Assembly (NCBI RefSeq): GCF_027579695.1
Contig: NC_083579.1
Coordinates: 67,280,871 to 67,344,870 of the forward strand
From: Neoarius graeffei
Taxonomy: Eukaryota > Chordata > Actinopteri > Siluriformes > Ariidae
Reading direction: 5' to 3'
DNA length: 64,000 nt
Positions 23,101 through 33,136 of the stretch are shown here, piece after piece. Below the pieces are notes generated by a model. That model was not told the DNA's origin. It did no database searches and was given only the letters and a program-made list of their open reading frames with translations. Every line of letters starts with the position of its first letter. The stretch's first letter is position 1. The position numbers were made by a program, and so were the translations under genes.

Positions 23101-26100
23101 CCTCGCTGACGCAGTGAGTGTTCGTTCGTCATGTAATGAGTTTAGATCTCATGTGTGAAAGTGTAAACTGATGGAGCACAATCAGGAACCCATGTGACCT
23201 TTTTAATCTCCCTCCTGCTGCTCGTTATTGACTGCTGAATGAAGGTTTTTGTGGAGACCCTGTAGGCAGCAGAGCTTGGTTTGCTGAGATGGCTGTGCTT
23301 TTTTTTTTTTTTTAAACAGATGAAGCGTGGCTTGATCAGCACTCCTCCATCAGACATGTTGCCCACAGCAGAGGGAGGCAAAGTAAACGCCTGGCTTAGG
23401 CAGAAAAACACAGGCATTTACGTGCGTCCGCGTCTCTTCTCTCCCTACGTGGAGGAGGCAAAGGTAGGCCTGTTTTCTAACTTAACTTGTCTCACATGTC
23501 TTGCTCAATATCAAAATCATGATTATAAATTACTTAATTCAACAATTAAGTTTATTGTACTTTGATGTTGATTTGGAACTTGTATAATGGTCACAGTAAG
23601 AAAAGTGGCTTTTCACTCATTGTACGTTATTCTAGCCACATTCACTGGATATGAGCAATCATGTGCTCCGATTGGCTACTCTACTACTAGGATATCAGCT
23701 CCTATACCGTGAGTAGAGGAAAAACAAAATGGCAGAGCGTGTTGCTGAATCAACTGAGGAAGAAATGAAAACTCTACTTGAAAACGAAACCTCAAAAAAT
23801 ACAAAAAAGCAACAAAATATGGAATAAAAGTATTTGATGGTAAGAACGTATCTTCCCCCCTAATAATAATTATTATTATCATTATTATTATAGCATTTTT
23901 CACAAATTGCTACTGTCATTTCGCCAGTTTGTTTACGTTCTAAGTGGAAATTTTGTCAGACGTTTTGTATAAAGTTTTTATTTATCAAATTTGCAAAAAA
24001 TAAAAATGCTCTTTCTCAAAATCCAGTGAATGTGGACAGAATAAAAGTTATTCCACTCGGTCTCGTCATATATGGCTTATACCAGATAGGTCATTTATGA
24101 CTCGATTTCGTGGAATAACTGGTAAAGTAGTATTTCTTCTTTATAAATCCCTGAATCAGACGCACCCCCCCTTCTTTCTTTTTTTTTTTTTAAAAACTTT
24201 ATTTATTTATTTTTTAAAAAGGATCCAGGCCTGTTTGCACCAAAAGTTAGGAACATTTAGGCTACGTTCACACTGCAGGCTGAAGTGACTCAAATCCGAT
24301 CTTTTCGCCCATATGTGACCTGTATCCGATCTTTTATTGACAATATGAAAGACACCGATCCGATTTTTTTCAAATCCGACCCAGGCCGTTTGGATATGTG
24401 GTCCTAATTCCGATTCCTATCCGCTCTTTTCATATGCGACTTCAGTCTGAACCGCCAGGTCGCATTCATCCGACTTGCACGTCATCAACAAGCCACAAAC
24501 GTCACTATTCTGCGCTGAAGTAGGCGGCGGGTCTCTCAAAAAAAGTTACAACAACATGGCGCATAATCACGGGCGCAGATAGAGGGTGGGACTCGTCCCA
24601 CCCAGATTTAAATTCACCTCGTTCGGTCCCCCCCACTTATAGGGAGGAAAAAACGTCTATGCTGTCTTTCTTTGCATAAGGCAAACCTCACGGAAAAATC
24701 AAAAGACTAATTACCATTCGGTTTATTGAGGTGCACAGCAGTGTATACATAGTTGCAACAACTCACATAAAACAAAACAAAGACTGATATTCGGTTGGTT
24801 GAGCTGCGCAGACTGCACAGGTTGCGAGCTCAAGCTTGGTTGCTATGGTTACTAACAACAAGTTTGACAGGCATATCGGGGTTGGGCTTGGTTTGCTGGC
24901 AGCTTTGTCCCCCCCAGTTCAAAAAACGTATCTGCGCCCCTGCGCATGACATCAATGCGAGGGACGCTTCGGGCTGTGAAGGTTCTGAATCTTCTCAGTG
25001 GAAGGACGCAGAGGTTAGGGAGCTGATTTCCATTTGGGGGGATGCAGCTATTCAAGCTAGATTGGATGGGTCATACCGCAACCGGGCGGTTTTACTTCCG
25101 TAAACACTGGCCATGCTCACTGCGTGTGACGTCGTCGTATCCTGCAATGCGCATGCGGAACACTTTTAGGTCGCTTTTCGTTCATACTGAGGATCACATA
25201 CAAGTCGCATATATTTGTTAATGTGAACGACCTCACAAAAAAATCGGATTTCACAAAAAAATCGGAATTGAGCATTAAGCCTTGCAGTGTGAACGTAGCG
25301 TTAGTTGTATGACGACTAGGAACCCAGGAACCAATCTCTGGTCCACTTAATGTTGATGGTTCAGGGTTTGCTTCAAGTGAACTCTGCGGTGAACTGTACC
25401 ATGTGTGAAAGCCTCCACTAACCAGTTCTTATAAGCAAGAAGGTTTAATCTGAATGGCTGATCAGCATTCAGCCAAAGTAAAGAAAGCTGAATTGAGTAC
25501 AAATATTAATTAAACGAACATTTAATAAAGGTATATTGTCATTTATTTGATGAGGGTTTTGCCCACAGCAGAATTGACTGAACAATTTGCAGTTAGGATT
25601 CTAAAAGCCCAGAATCAACCCTGATTATAGGTCTGATCGTTTAGTTCAAGGGTGAAAACACCTAACTAGTGCTAAATTTAAACAAATAAATAAGGATATC
25701 GTAGCATAAACCAGTCAATAAAACACTGACCGATTTTAGCAATGCTCACCAATATTAGTCTTGTTTTTAAATTTTCAGGCAGTCAAAAATTGTGATCATG
25801 ATTAAAAGTACTATTTGTGTCTGTGTCTTTAGTCAGTCCTTGAGGAGATGATGGTGGAACAGACGGATCTGGTACGACTGAGAATGGTGCGCATGTCTAA
25901 TGTGCCCGACACACTGTACATGGTCAATAACGCTGTGCCCCAGTGCTGTCACATCATAAACCACCAGCAAATCCCTGGCAACCAAACCACTGCCCCATCT
26001 GTCGTGGCCAATGAGATACCAGGTGAGTGACAGTCCCACGTCATGCTCCTAAGTAAAGCATTTCAGAGTAGTGTAGCGGTTTAGAGGATGTGACTTTGAA

Positions 26101-29100
26101 AGTGATATTTTCTGTCAAGTTCCCTTATTAGAAGAGACATAAAGGAACTGAGAGTCATTCAGTGGAAAATGAGAAAATGTGATGTCAAACACATGATTGT
26201 GAAAACTATCAGAAAGTCATATGCATTATTCCATTGAGAGAGATTGAGGGAATCTTTTAAGTGTGATCATTGATGTAACCTTTGAAGTCCTTCTTCCTAT
26301 TTGTATTTTTACATGCGTGTGTAACAGTGCCCAGCTTGGCAGTGGTTCGAGAGATGATTTCCAGGCTACAGGAGCTCAGGCACACCGATCAAGTCCAGAG
26401 AGCCTATGCGCTGAACTGTGGGGAGGGAGCAACAGTGAGCTATGAGCTTCAACTCCGTGTTCTCCGAGAGTTTGGCCTGCCGGATGGAGCCGCAGAGTTG
26501 CTGCAGGTGAGTCCGTTAGAGCACCCACAAATTGTTAAAACTGGGGAATTGAAATGACCGTGATGTAATAACACCATTCTTTTGACCTTTGTTGGCAGAA
26601 CCCACACAAGTTCTTTCCAGAGGAGCGTTTTGGAGATGAGAGTCCTTTACTTGGTCTGAGAGCAGTCAGCCATTGCAGAGTGAACAGCTCCCCTGCTATA
26701 GAGACTATGTTTACAGAATTAGAGAGCCTTGGGAGTCTTAACCCCCCTCTCCCTCCTCCACCTCCTCCATATCATGCCATGTCAGCTCAGGCCCAGCACA
26801 GAGTAGCCTGGGGCTCCAGGGTGGCAGTGCCAGCCCCATCTCGCTCCTTCTCATACCCCTGTAACCACACACTACTCCAACAGAGAGGCTCCTCCATGCC
26901 CAAATCCGGCAACCCACCACACCAAGCTCCTGACTACGGCATGGCACAGAGCATGGGGAAAACACTTAATGCAGAGTCATGTGAGGTGAGTGTCACACAG
27001 TAGCTTTGTAAAGAGTTAAATAGTTTTATCAACTGAACAGCATTGATGTGCCCCAAAAAAGGACTTCTGTGTGGTTCTTTGGACAGCAAAGTTTCATCTG
27101 TAGGTATGGAAAGTCTGCAAAAATATGGAACTTAATTTTAAGGCCAAGGATATGTATGGGAATTCATCTTATCTTACCATGAGAGAACAGTTTGTGTCAA
27201 TCGGAGACTTTAGATCCCCTAAATCACCCCTCCTTTATGGTGTCCCTCAGAGCTCTGTCCTGGGACCCTTACTATTGAGGTTTTTCACCTGACGTCACAG
27301 GGTCGCGTGACGCCCCGGTGTCCGCCATTTTGAAGGTCAAGCTAGCTAATGTCAACAACAGTAGCTAGTATGTTACTGTAGCAATGTTTACGTTCAGTCA
27401 TTTGGATGACTGTTAAAACCTTTCAGTCTCAAGTTTTTCCTTTACTGTATTTACTAGTTTACTGTAATTATGATCCGGCAGCTATTTACACCGGATCCAG
27501 TGTAAATAGCTGCCGGAGCCGATGTCCCAGCCTGCCCGAGCGCACTAGCTCCGGCAAGCTCAGACGTTGGCTCCGGCAGCTATTTACACTGGATCCGGTG
27601 TAAATAGCTGCCGGATCATAATTACAGTAAACTAGTAAATACAGTAAAGGAAAAACTTGAGACTGAAAGGTTTTAACAGTCATCCAAATGACTGAACGTA
27701 AACATTGCTACAGTAACATACTAGCTACTGTTGTTGACATTAGCTAGTGCTAACAGCTAGCTGCTAGTACACTGCTACAACACAGACACCGACCCTAATA
27801 ATACAGTTCTTGGTCATTGCCTGGTAACAGCAAATTTATAACGGGCCATGTCTCAACAGACTAAGAAGTTATTTCAATGACATTTAATAACATTTTGTTT
27901 ATCTTGAGGACTGAAAGTAAATGAAAATGTGAACAAACCTTAGCTGTAATAAGATGGCGACCACCGGCTCCAGGGACGACCCGCTGATGTAGGCATGTTA
28001 CCCAGCCTGACACAAAATATTTGTAGGCATCCAAACTCTTGTACGCTTTCAGATCAATACCTGTGTATGGCGATGGGTTTTTAACGACATAGGTACACAG
28101 ATCATGTGGGCCGAAGTCAGGTAAAGACGAGGGCTTCGTGTACTTCCGTACGTCAGTGAACAATCCTGGTGGAAGGAGGTAAACATCGTTCTCTAAGCCT
28201 GCTAACCTCAATTTTTGCAAATACCTCTCCCTCTGCTCGCCCTGTAAATGCCATACGTCGCTGGATAGTGAAGGTGTTTTCTGCATCTCGCTCCTTTTTC
28301 TTTTGTTTTTCGTTTGTCACCTTCCTCGCATTCAAACTGATTCGAGCCGTGACGTCCAAAATGGCAGCATCACATGACTTGGTCACGTGGGTGAAAAACC
28401 TCAATTTGTAATATACATCCTCCCTCTTGGCCACATAATGCAGCATTATGGGCTCAACTTTCACGGTTATGCAGATGACACCCAAATTTACATTCAAACC
28501 AAACCCTCTCACCCACTCCCTCTGTCCAATCTTGTCAACTGTCTAAATGCAGTTAACAATTGGATGGTGCAGAACTTTCTTAAACTAAATCAAGATAAAA
28601 CCGAAGCCATCCTTATTTCCACCCCTTCTATCTTGAAAAAACTGGAGCACTCACAGCTATCTATTCCTGGTTATTTCACCTTCACTACTGTTGAAGTAAG
28701 AAATCTGGGTGTTATTCTGGACTCTACTCTCTCTTTTGACTCGCACATTAAAAATATTACTAAAACAGCTTTCTTTCACCTGAAAAGTCTCTCCAAACTC
28801 CGTCCCTCTTTAACTTCATCTGCAGCTGAAACGCTTATACATGCTTTTATCACCTCAAGACTGGACTGCTGTAATGCCCTACTCGATGGCATCCCAGCCA
28901 AGCGACTAAATAGGCTGCAATATGTCCAAAACTCAGCTGCTAGGGTACTCACACACACCAGGCCCTGGGATCATATTACTCCTATTCTCTACAACCTGCA
29001 TTGGCTCCCAGTCAAATACCGCATCCAGTACAAAATTATACTGCTTGTCTACAAATCCCTACATAACCTGGCCCCTCCCTGTTTATCAAATCTCCTAACT

Positions 29101-32100
29101 CCATATCAACTACCTCTAAATCTTCGTTCCACAGATGTCCACCTATTAGTAGTCCCTTACTCTCGGCTCTGCTCTATGGGTGACAGGGCTTTGTGTTAAT
29201 GGTCCCAAGCTGTGGAATGCCCTGCCACTAGCATTGCGCCAATGCTCAACACTGTCCAGTTTCAAAAAAAGCGAAAAACTCATCTTTTTAGCTTGGCCTT
29301 TTTTCTCTGATTTTTTTAATAACGTTATTATTGATTTCTCATTATTGTTCTTATCTTATTGTTTTGCTTTTTATAGTTTTTTTTTTTTTTTTTTTTTTTA
29401 AACTGTTCAGTGTCCTTGGGTACCTTGAAAGGTGCTTATAAATAAAAATTTATTATTATTAAGGGGTGGCACGGTGGTGTAGTGGTTAGCGCTGTCACCT
29501 CACAGCAAGAAGGTCCGGGTTCGAGCCCCGTGGCCGGCGAGGGCCTTTCTGTGTGGAGTTTGCATGTTCTCCCCGTGTCCGCGTGGGTTTCCTCCGGGTG
29601 CTCCGTTTTCCCCCACAGTCCAAAGACATGCAGGTTAGGTTAACTGGTGACTCTAAATTGACCGTAGGTGTGAATGTGAGTGTGACTGGTTGTCTGTGTC
29701 AGCCCTGTGATGACCTGGCGACTTGAACAGGGTGTACCCCGCCTTTTGCCCGTAGTCAGCTAGGATAGGCTCCAGCTTGCCTGCGACCCTGTAGAACAGG
29801 ATAAAGCGGCTAGAGATGATATGAGATTATTATTATTATTATTATTATTATTCTAAGATGTGGAGAAACTACTAGAGCGGCGGCTACAATTATCAACACC
29901 TTAACGATCTTTTAGCCATTGCAAAAGTAGAAAAGACTTTCAATATGTAAATTGTGCATGAATAATTACTCAAACTTCCACTGGAAAAAAAAAAAAAGTT
30001 GATTCCCGATTACTTGGCGTATCGGATCAAGTGACCCTGTTCCACAGTTATCGACATTTGTTCTATAATTATCCAGATTATTTATTTTAAAAAAATTGGT
30101 ATGTGTAATTGGTAAGTTTAAACAGTTTTTAGTTGAAATTTGTTTGACGTAGATTTATATTTAGTACAGAATATCTTTTTATATAAATATATTGATGTCG
30201 GTACTTACATAAATGAAGTAATTCTAATGTTTGGAAACAAATGAACTGATAATGTTTAACCTGTGTCAAATCTTTTTGTTCCACTTTCTAAGTATTTTTG
30301 TAGATCACATTTTGTTAATCATTCGTTGTTTTGTATTAATTTCTAGTTTTGTAGTTTTCCAATAAATGTCAACAAACCACATGAAAATCCAGGTCAAAGG
30401 TCATGTCATTCCTCGAACCAAAACTTTTTTTTTTTTTTTATATTTTTACATCTAAAAATTATAAAATGTCTACTGATATTGTAATATGTGGTAGATATTT
30501 AAAAGAAACTGCAAAAAAAAATATTCTGAATGGAATAGAAAAATCTGAATATTTCACGCATCTAATTTTTTATATGCTCGGAATTTAATTCTGGTCTAAT
30601 TCTATTTACTGCAACAGGATTCCAAATACTCTATAAACTTTCTTTTCTGTTATGAATCAGAAAAAAAATTATTATAAATCACAGCACTTTTATTTTAACC
30701 TCCTAAGACCCAAGCTGTTTTTTTTTACATGCATTTTTTATTTCTTTTTGCTATATGGGCTTATTAGAACCTGATTTGAATAAAAACTAAGCATCATCTT
30801 TGATAAGATGTACTTTTTGAGAAAAAGTATGTCCACATATGTGGATTCTTGTTCTGAATTTCTAAAAAGTGCTGTCCACGTATGTGACCGCTAGGCCCTA
30901 GGCGGTTAAAGTACTTCATCTACTTCAACAGTGTTGCACAAAGATCGATCCATAACAGTTGTAAATGTCACTTAATTCCACAGGGTGTCGATAATGGTGG
31001 ACACCGGTGAAAGTGGTCACAATTATCGACGCTTCACGTGACATTTCAAACGTGCGTTTAGATACAAAATGGCGACTGTCAAATGAAGGCGTAAGAAACA
31101 AAGTAGGTTCCGACAAGGAGATCATGAAATATCAGTGAAATTTGAGAAGTAAAAACATGTCCATGATCTTTCCACCATGCTTACCTGTGGTGATGACGTC
31201 CAGGTTTTCCTCAAATTGCTGATCGTGATTAAAAAAAAAAAATTCCATATCAGGTAATGAGGCATGTCATCAGACGACAAGATCAAAGGGTGAGGCGGGG
31301 TCTTCCGGTTAATTTAATTAACCAGTAATAACTGTTGTAACTGAAACTCACCTTTTGTAAAATTGTTTTTTATTGGCAAATCTGAAGGTGTCTAATTATG
31401 GACTGTCAAGATAATTGTAGCCACTGCTCTTTTTTTTTTTTTTTCTAAAACTAATACACTCGTGGTTCTGAATCCATTGTCTTTTGTTTGCCTCCCTAAA
31501 ACAGATCCCCTTTCACTTTTTTTTTTTAATGATGTACTTGACATTTATGAAAAAAGTCTGGAAAGTTAATCTTTCCAAGAGGGTGTGACTCTGTATGGTC
31601 TTCCTCAGATGGCGTCGCATCAAAATGCTGCAATTTTGTTCAAACATACAACAAAGTGCACCCACTACCCATTACTACCAACCATTTACTCCCCTGTCCC
31701 CTATATTTGATGTGGAGCCAGTAAATGATGAACCTCCTACTGTTCTGAAGAACCATTAACATTCCATGATTTTCAGAAGTCCATTTTGGATGGTTCAGGA
31801 GCACTTTTGACGAAACATAAGCCAGGCTTTATTACAGCAATCTGATATTGTTTTCTTTTATGAAGGACATATGAGATCTATGAATTTTTTCAAAGCGCTG
31901 TTTGGTGAGGGGAAAAAAAATTATGTATTCATGAAGTTTAAAATATCCCTGTAAAAAAAATATTATACTTGATACTAACTGAATCTTTGTTTGTTTTATA
32001 TGTAAGCGTCTGGAACCTCTGATTAGTGATTATATGCCGGACATTGCTCTCGGGGTGTCCTCTATGACTCTGTCGGAGCATGGCAAAGCTCAGGACACCA

Positions 32101-32735
32101 CTCTTCATTCTCTTCCCAACATGGTCTCTACTATCCCCCACTACCCACCTGGACCATGCCCCAGTGGACGATATTCTCTCACTCAACTGTCCCACACAAG
32201 ACATGTCCCCAAACAAAAAGCAGAGCCTCCATCTGATTATCCAGACGTTTCTGACTTGGCGAATCAAGACACTCTTGTATCTAGCCTTTCTACTCAGGCC
32301 ACCTACACAGGTCCAGACTTGTACGGACAGCGCAGAGGGCCATGTAATAACATAACCCTTTCATGTCTCCCTGACACGTTGTCAGTTCCCACGCACACGA
32401 GGCTTGGACAGCCATCGGACTCCCTTCATTTGGACGTCTTGGGTCAAAGGTTGGATTTGGACCATACTTCCTCTGGAGTATCCTCACTAGGGGGAGCATT
32501 TGTGCCCAGTGGGTGCTCAAAAAATGACTCGGACCTGACATGTGGCCTTGGACCTTCAAAAGGAGGTGCTGAGTCATACGACGAGCACAGCTCCGTTCCA
32601 GATATGAAAGGGGATGTAAAGGAGGCCTCTGGAGGAGCTGGACACCACAGGAACGGGAGTGAAGAAACGGGAATAAGCCGGGATCACAGGTCACCCAATC
32701 AGCCAGAGTACCAGTATAGGAAATCTGCACTTTAA
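4544..32735 (+). CDS. btbd7: BTB/POZ domain-containing protein 7
   Basis: Ten coding exons join in frame: 4544-4625, 6049-7230, 19288-19496, 22682-22757, 22953-23113, 23320-23463, 25833-26022, 26328-26506, 26599-26985 and 32007-32735. All introns are GT-AG and the product is 1112 residues; human BTBD7 is about 1130. The protein starts MGANVSNYPHS, a good N-myristoylation signal, followed by a basic stretch (residues about 57-79, KRRFIRRRRASRS). A first BTB domain covers roughly residues 138-240 (DVDLLFQDACFPAHRAILAA), a second about 255-372 (KAHKAVLSARSPFFRNLLQ), then a BACK-like region. The C-terminal third is proline-rich (PPLPPPPPPYH) and low in complexity, ending KSAL. Known role of the family: epithelial branching and cell-adhesion remodelling downstream of fibronectin. 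Intron 2 is 12 kb and full of repeats. Recognition is from close residue-by-residue likeness to human BTBD7 across all exons. Confidence 0.97.
4626..6048 (+). other. btbd7 intron 1
   Basis: The intron runs from GTGGGT at 4626 to CCTGTCAG ending at 6048. I see no transposon in it. A G-run lies at about 5444-5451 and a T-run near 5845-5856. Confidence 0.7.
7231..9255 (+). other. btbd7 intron 2, left part
   Basis: The donor GTAAGT is at 7231. Apart from homopolymer runs (A at about 7518-7532, T at about 8611-8625 and 8847-8858) and the microsatellite at 8069-8145, nothing is recognisable. Confidence 0.6.
8069..8145. repeat. Compound microsatellite C-run, (CA)n, (TA)n
   Basis: A C-run at 8069-8078 is followed by about eight CA units and about 24 TA units. 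The repeat is simple sequence within intron 2 of btbd7 and should be length-polymorphic. Confidence 0.95.
9264..10675. mobile_element. hAT-type DNA transposon, non-autonomous
   Basis: The element is flanked by a perfect 8-bp duplication TTTAGAAT (9256-9263 and 10676-10683), the size expected for hAT. Ends are inverted: CAGGGGTGGAGCCAAGG on the left and CCTGGCTCTGCCACTG on the right, with the motif GGCCACCCC just inside each. No transposase frame remains in the 1412 bp. Inside are a 60-bp inverted repeat (about 9765-9822 against 10154-10212) and a direct repeat (9903-9965 and 10091-10153). Confidence 0.85.
12226..12432 (-). mobile_element. SINE tail fragment, second tail type
   Basis: The segment starts AAACCTTTATTTGTCACATG and contains CACAGTGAAATTCATCC, AGCAGTGGGCAGCC and CTTGCTCAAGGGCACCTC. 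The same string in 49368-49555 is joined to a tRNA-type SINE head, which shows that it is a SINE 3' region read in antisense. The head is missing here. Confidence 0.7.
12570..13453. mobile_element. TA-flanked TIR transposon, pogo/Tigger-like, 884 bp
   Basis: TA is found directly outside both ends (12568-12569 and 13454-13455). The ends are CAGGTAGTCGTCGACTTACG and, inverted, CGTAAGTCAATGACTACCTG. TA targets and CAGG starts are typical of pogo-group mariner elements. No transposase frame is seen, so it is non-autonomous. It lies inside the THAP element. Confidence 0.75.
13648..13929 (-). pseudogene. THAP zinc-finger domain remnant of a transposase
   Basis: The 93-residue frame contains most of a THAP domain: RCVAGGSSN, TLYSWPRNVQTAKIWTRFAS, KWSLLCSAHFTEDSY and YKPVLKEGAVPTI. 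The C-x2-H pair (CSAH) and the AVPTI-type end of the domain are present. The second zinc-binding Cys expected four residues after the first is Ser (CVAGGS), so the C2CH site is broken. No downstream transposase catalytic domain follows. It is a fossil of the surrounding transposon rather than a host THAP gene. Confidence 0.75.
14075..14441 (-). mobile_element. V-SINE-type tRNA SINE (DANA/Mermaid-like)
   Basis: In minus orientation it has a tRNA-like head with box-A-like GGTTAGCGCTG and box-B-like GGGTTCAAGCCCC, the conserved core GGGTTTCCTCCGGGTGCTCC, and the tail ending near ATAATGAGATGAG. ATCGTAAAAATT flanks both sides (14063-14074, 14442-14453) as target-site duplication. It sits inside the THAP element. 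Confidence 0.93.
14716..15131 (-). mobile_element. Second tRNA-headed SINE family, with internal insertion
   Basis: On the minus strand it begins GGGGGCAGCTATGGTTAGAG with box-B-like GTCGTCGGTTTGATTCCC, then a body ending in TTAAATGCAAAGGAAATTTT. About 100 bp near 14830-14935 (with GAAGACGACAGTCGTACGTC) appears to be a separate insertion. The head differs from the abundant SINE of this window. Confidence 0.6.
15489..15857 (-). mobile_element. V-SINE-type tRNA SINE
   Basis: Full-length copy flanked by TGTTGCAAGAATC on both sides (15476-15488 and 15858-15870). The flanks belong to the 3' part of the Tc1 relic, so the insertion is younger than that element. Confidence 0.94.
16020..18310 (+). 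other. btbd7 intron 2, central unassigned part
   Basis: No gene or terminal-repeat element is evident. There are homopolymer runs (T at about 16750-16771, G at 16790-16800 and 16935-16945) and the (CT)n tract listed separately. Confidence 0.5.
16240..16265. repeat. (CT)n microsatellite
   Basis: About 13 uninterrupted CT units. Confidence 0.95.
18311..18676 (-). mobile_element. V-SINE-type tRNA SINE
   Basis: Full-length minus-strand copy in btbd7 intron 2: head, core with ACCGGAGCACCCGGAGGAAA (antisense) and the GAGATGAG-type tail are all present. No clear target duplication, the left flank being a T-run. Confidence 0.92.
18677..19287 (+). other. btbd7 intron 2, right end
   Basis: No feature seen up to the acceptor TCTGTCCAG ending at 19287. 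Confidence 0.6.
19994..20357 (-). mobile_element. V-SINE-type tRNA SINE
   Basis: Full-length minus-strand copy in btbd7 intron 3. The terminal head sequence is slightly decayed (ACCATGCTGCTCC). A short TCCAA repeat on both sides may be the remains of the target duplication. Confidence 0.9.
20580..21122. mobile_element. Deleted Tc1-like element, about 540 bp
   Basis: The left end CCAGTCAAAAGTTTGGACAC and the right end GTACAAACTTTTGACTGGAG are inverted copies, each next to TA (20578-20579, 21123-21124). No coding sequence remains. The element lies in btbd7 intron 3. Confidence 0.8.
21264..21949. mobile_element. TIR element (MITE) of unknown superfamily, about 690 bp
   Basis: GGCCAAGTTTACATTAGACC at the left end is inverted at the right end as GGTCTAATGTAAACCCCACC. 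The interior is GC-rich and non-coding, with a 31-bp tandem repeat around GTGTATTGGCGTTGCTGTGT (about 21832-21893). TGA occurs on both sides and may be a 3-bp duplication. Confidence 0.65.
23628..24043. mobile_element. Probable MITE with 23-bp inverted ends
   Basis: TATTCTAGCCACATTCACTG at 23628 is matched in inverted form by CAGTGAATGTGGACAGAATA ending at 24043. The 416-bp interior is AT-rich with an (AAT)n tract at about 23861-23892 and no frame. It lies in btbd7 intron 6. Target duplication not clear. Confidence 0.55.
24260..25300 (+). mobile_element. PIF/Harbinger-type non-autonomous element, copy 1
   Basis: TTA lies on both sides (24257-24259 and 25301-25303), matching the 3-bp TWA duplication of PIF/Harbinger. 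Ends are GGCTACGTTCACACTGCAGG and, inverted, CTTGCAGTGTGAACGTAGCG. Near 25000-25070 the plus strand encodes SQWKDAEVRELISIWGDAAI, which looks like the start of a Myb/SANT-like domain of the sort found in Harbinger accessory proteins. A hAT-like element is nested inside. Copy 2 is at 37092-38131. Confidence 0.75.
24568..24942. mobile_element. hAT-like MITE nested in Harbinger copy 1
   Basis: CACGGGCGCAGATA on the left and TATCTGCGCCCCTG on the right are inverted ends. CGCATAAT and CGCATGAC flank it, agreeing at 6 of 8 positions, which suggests a decayed 8-bp duplication. The same insertion at the same place is present in copy 2. Confidence 0.6.
25304..25832 (+). other. btbd7 intron 6, right part
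   Basis: No recognisable feature before the acceptor TGTCTTTAG ending at 25832. Confidence 0.6.
27276..28403 (-). mobile_element. ISL2EU-like DNA transposon with partial accessory gene
   Basis: Ends are TGAGGTTTTTCACC and GGTGAAAAACCTCA. AT at 27274-27275 and 28404-28405 is consistent with a 2-bp duplication, and removing the element plus one AT restores the L2 frame (GPLL then FVIYILPLG). The left 500 bp is palindromic around 27470-27620 and is related to 1-295. The right part encodes an exon of a SWIM/YqaJ-type protein on the minus strand. ISL2EU elements are known to carry a YqaJ-type nuclease gene, which guided the call. Confidence 0.65.
27939..28286 (-). pseudogene. First exon of a SWIM/YqaJ-type accessory protein of the transposon
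   Basis: The 116-codon frame starts MQKTPSLSSDVWHLQGEQRE and contains LPDFGPHDLCTYVVKNPSPY and LKAYKSLDAYKYFVSGWVTC, then ends LITAK at a good donor (AAG then GTTTGT). This arrangement resembles the N-terminal region of the large SWIM zinc-finger and YqaJ nuclease proteins that are repeated in fish and cnidarian genomes. The following exons with SWIM and nuclease domains are absent, so no functional protein can be made. The family call is from memory of those proteins, not from a search. Confidence 0.55.
29463..29826 (+). mobile_element. V-SINE-type tRNA SINE in the L2 tail
   Basis: A full-length plus-strand copy inserted exactly into the ATT-repeat tail of the L2 element; ATT repeats stand on both sides (29448-29459 and 29827-29852). 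Confidence 0.92.
29874..31430. mobile_element. DNA transposon remnant with inverted ends, about 1.56 kb
   Basis: AGAGCGGCGGCTACAATTAT at the left end is matched by inverted ATAATTGTAGCCACTGCTCT at the right end. Internal copies of the motif family occur (CAGTTATCGACA near 30047 and CAATTATCGACG near 31020). No transposase is readable. Superfamily unknown. Confidence 0.6.
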
Positions 32736-33067
32736 ATCAGATCATGAAAAGACATTGACTTGGACAAAGACTGTTTTTAAAACCTCAAGTCTATTAAACA
32801 AGTGCTGAGTTTCAGTGTAATCTTGCAGGTAGCTACAGTACATCTCCCTTCCATTACAGCTTATTCGAAAGGGATCAGTCCTTTCAGAAAGTTGGGAAAT
32901 GTTTCAAAGAGGTTGCTTAAGAATGAGTGGATTTTCATAAGGGTTCGTATTTGTGGAGTAAGTCGTAATGCAGAGGGTTTGGGCCTTTTTTATTTTAATG
33001 GATCCTTCTTGATACCAAAATTCATTAATCTGAGTCTGTGACTGATATATTAACTGATGGTAACATC

Positions 33068-33073
33068 AATAAA
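33068..33073 (+). terminator. Candidate proximal btbd7 poly(A) signal
   Basis: AATAAA 333 bases after the stop codon, in unique sequence just before the Tc1 relic. Confidence 0.4.
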
Positions 33074-33136
33074 ATATGCCTCCCATTAAAAATGGGAATC
33101 AAATAAGCTCCTAGATGAATGCCAGAAAAAGAACAC

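Larger units (their letters stand above)
27150..29461 (+). mobile_element. 5'-truncated L2-clade LINE, split by an ISL2EU-like element
   Basis: Left of the insertion the plus strand reads REQFVSIGDFRSPKSPLLYG and then VPQSSVLGPLL, reverse transcriptase motifs. Right of it come IYILPLGHIMQHYGLNFHGY and ADDTQIYI (active-site YADD), followed by LTSSAAETLIHAFITSRLDC, LHWLPVKYRIQYKIILLVYK and, after a frameshift near 29190, LCVNGPKLWNALPLALR. The 3' end has the L2-like GGTGCTTATAAATAAAAATT and ATT repeats. It sits in btbd7 intron 9 in the sense direction. Confidence 0.85.

Noticed and set aside
28387-29199. A host reverse-transcriptase-like gene
   Set aside because: It is the 3' half of an L2 LINE ORF, 5'-truncated and frameshifted, with a LINE-type tail.
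29463-29535. SINE heads as tRNA genes
   Set aside because: Box A and box B are visible, but the acceptor stem and discriminator end are absent and the sequence continues into the SINE core.
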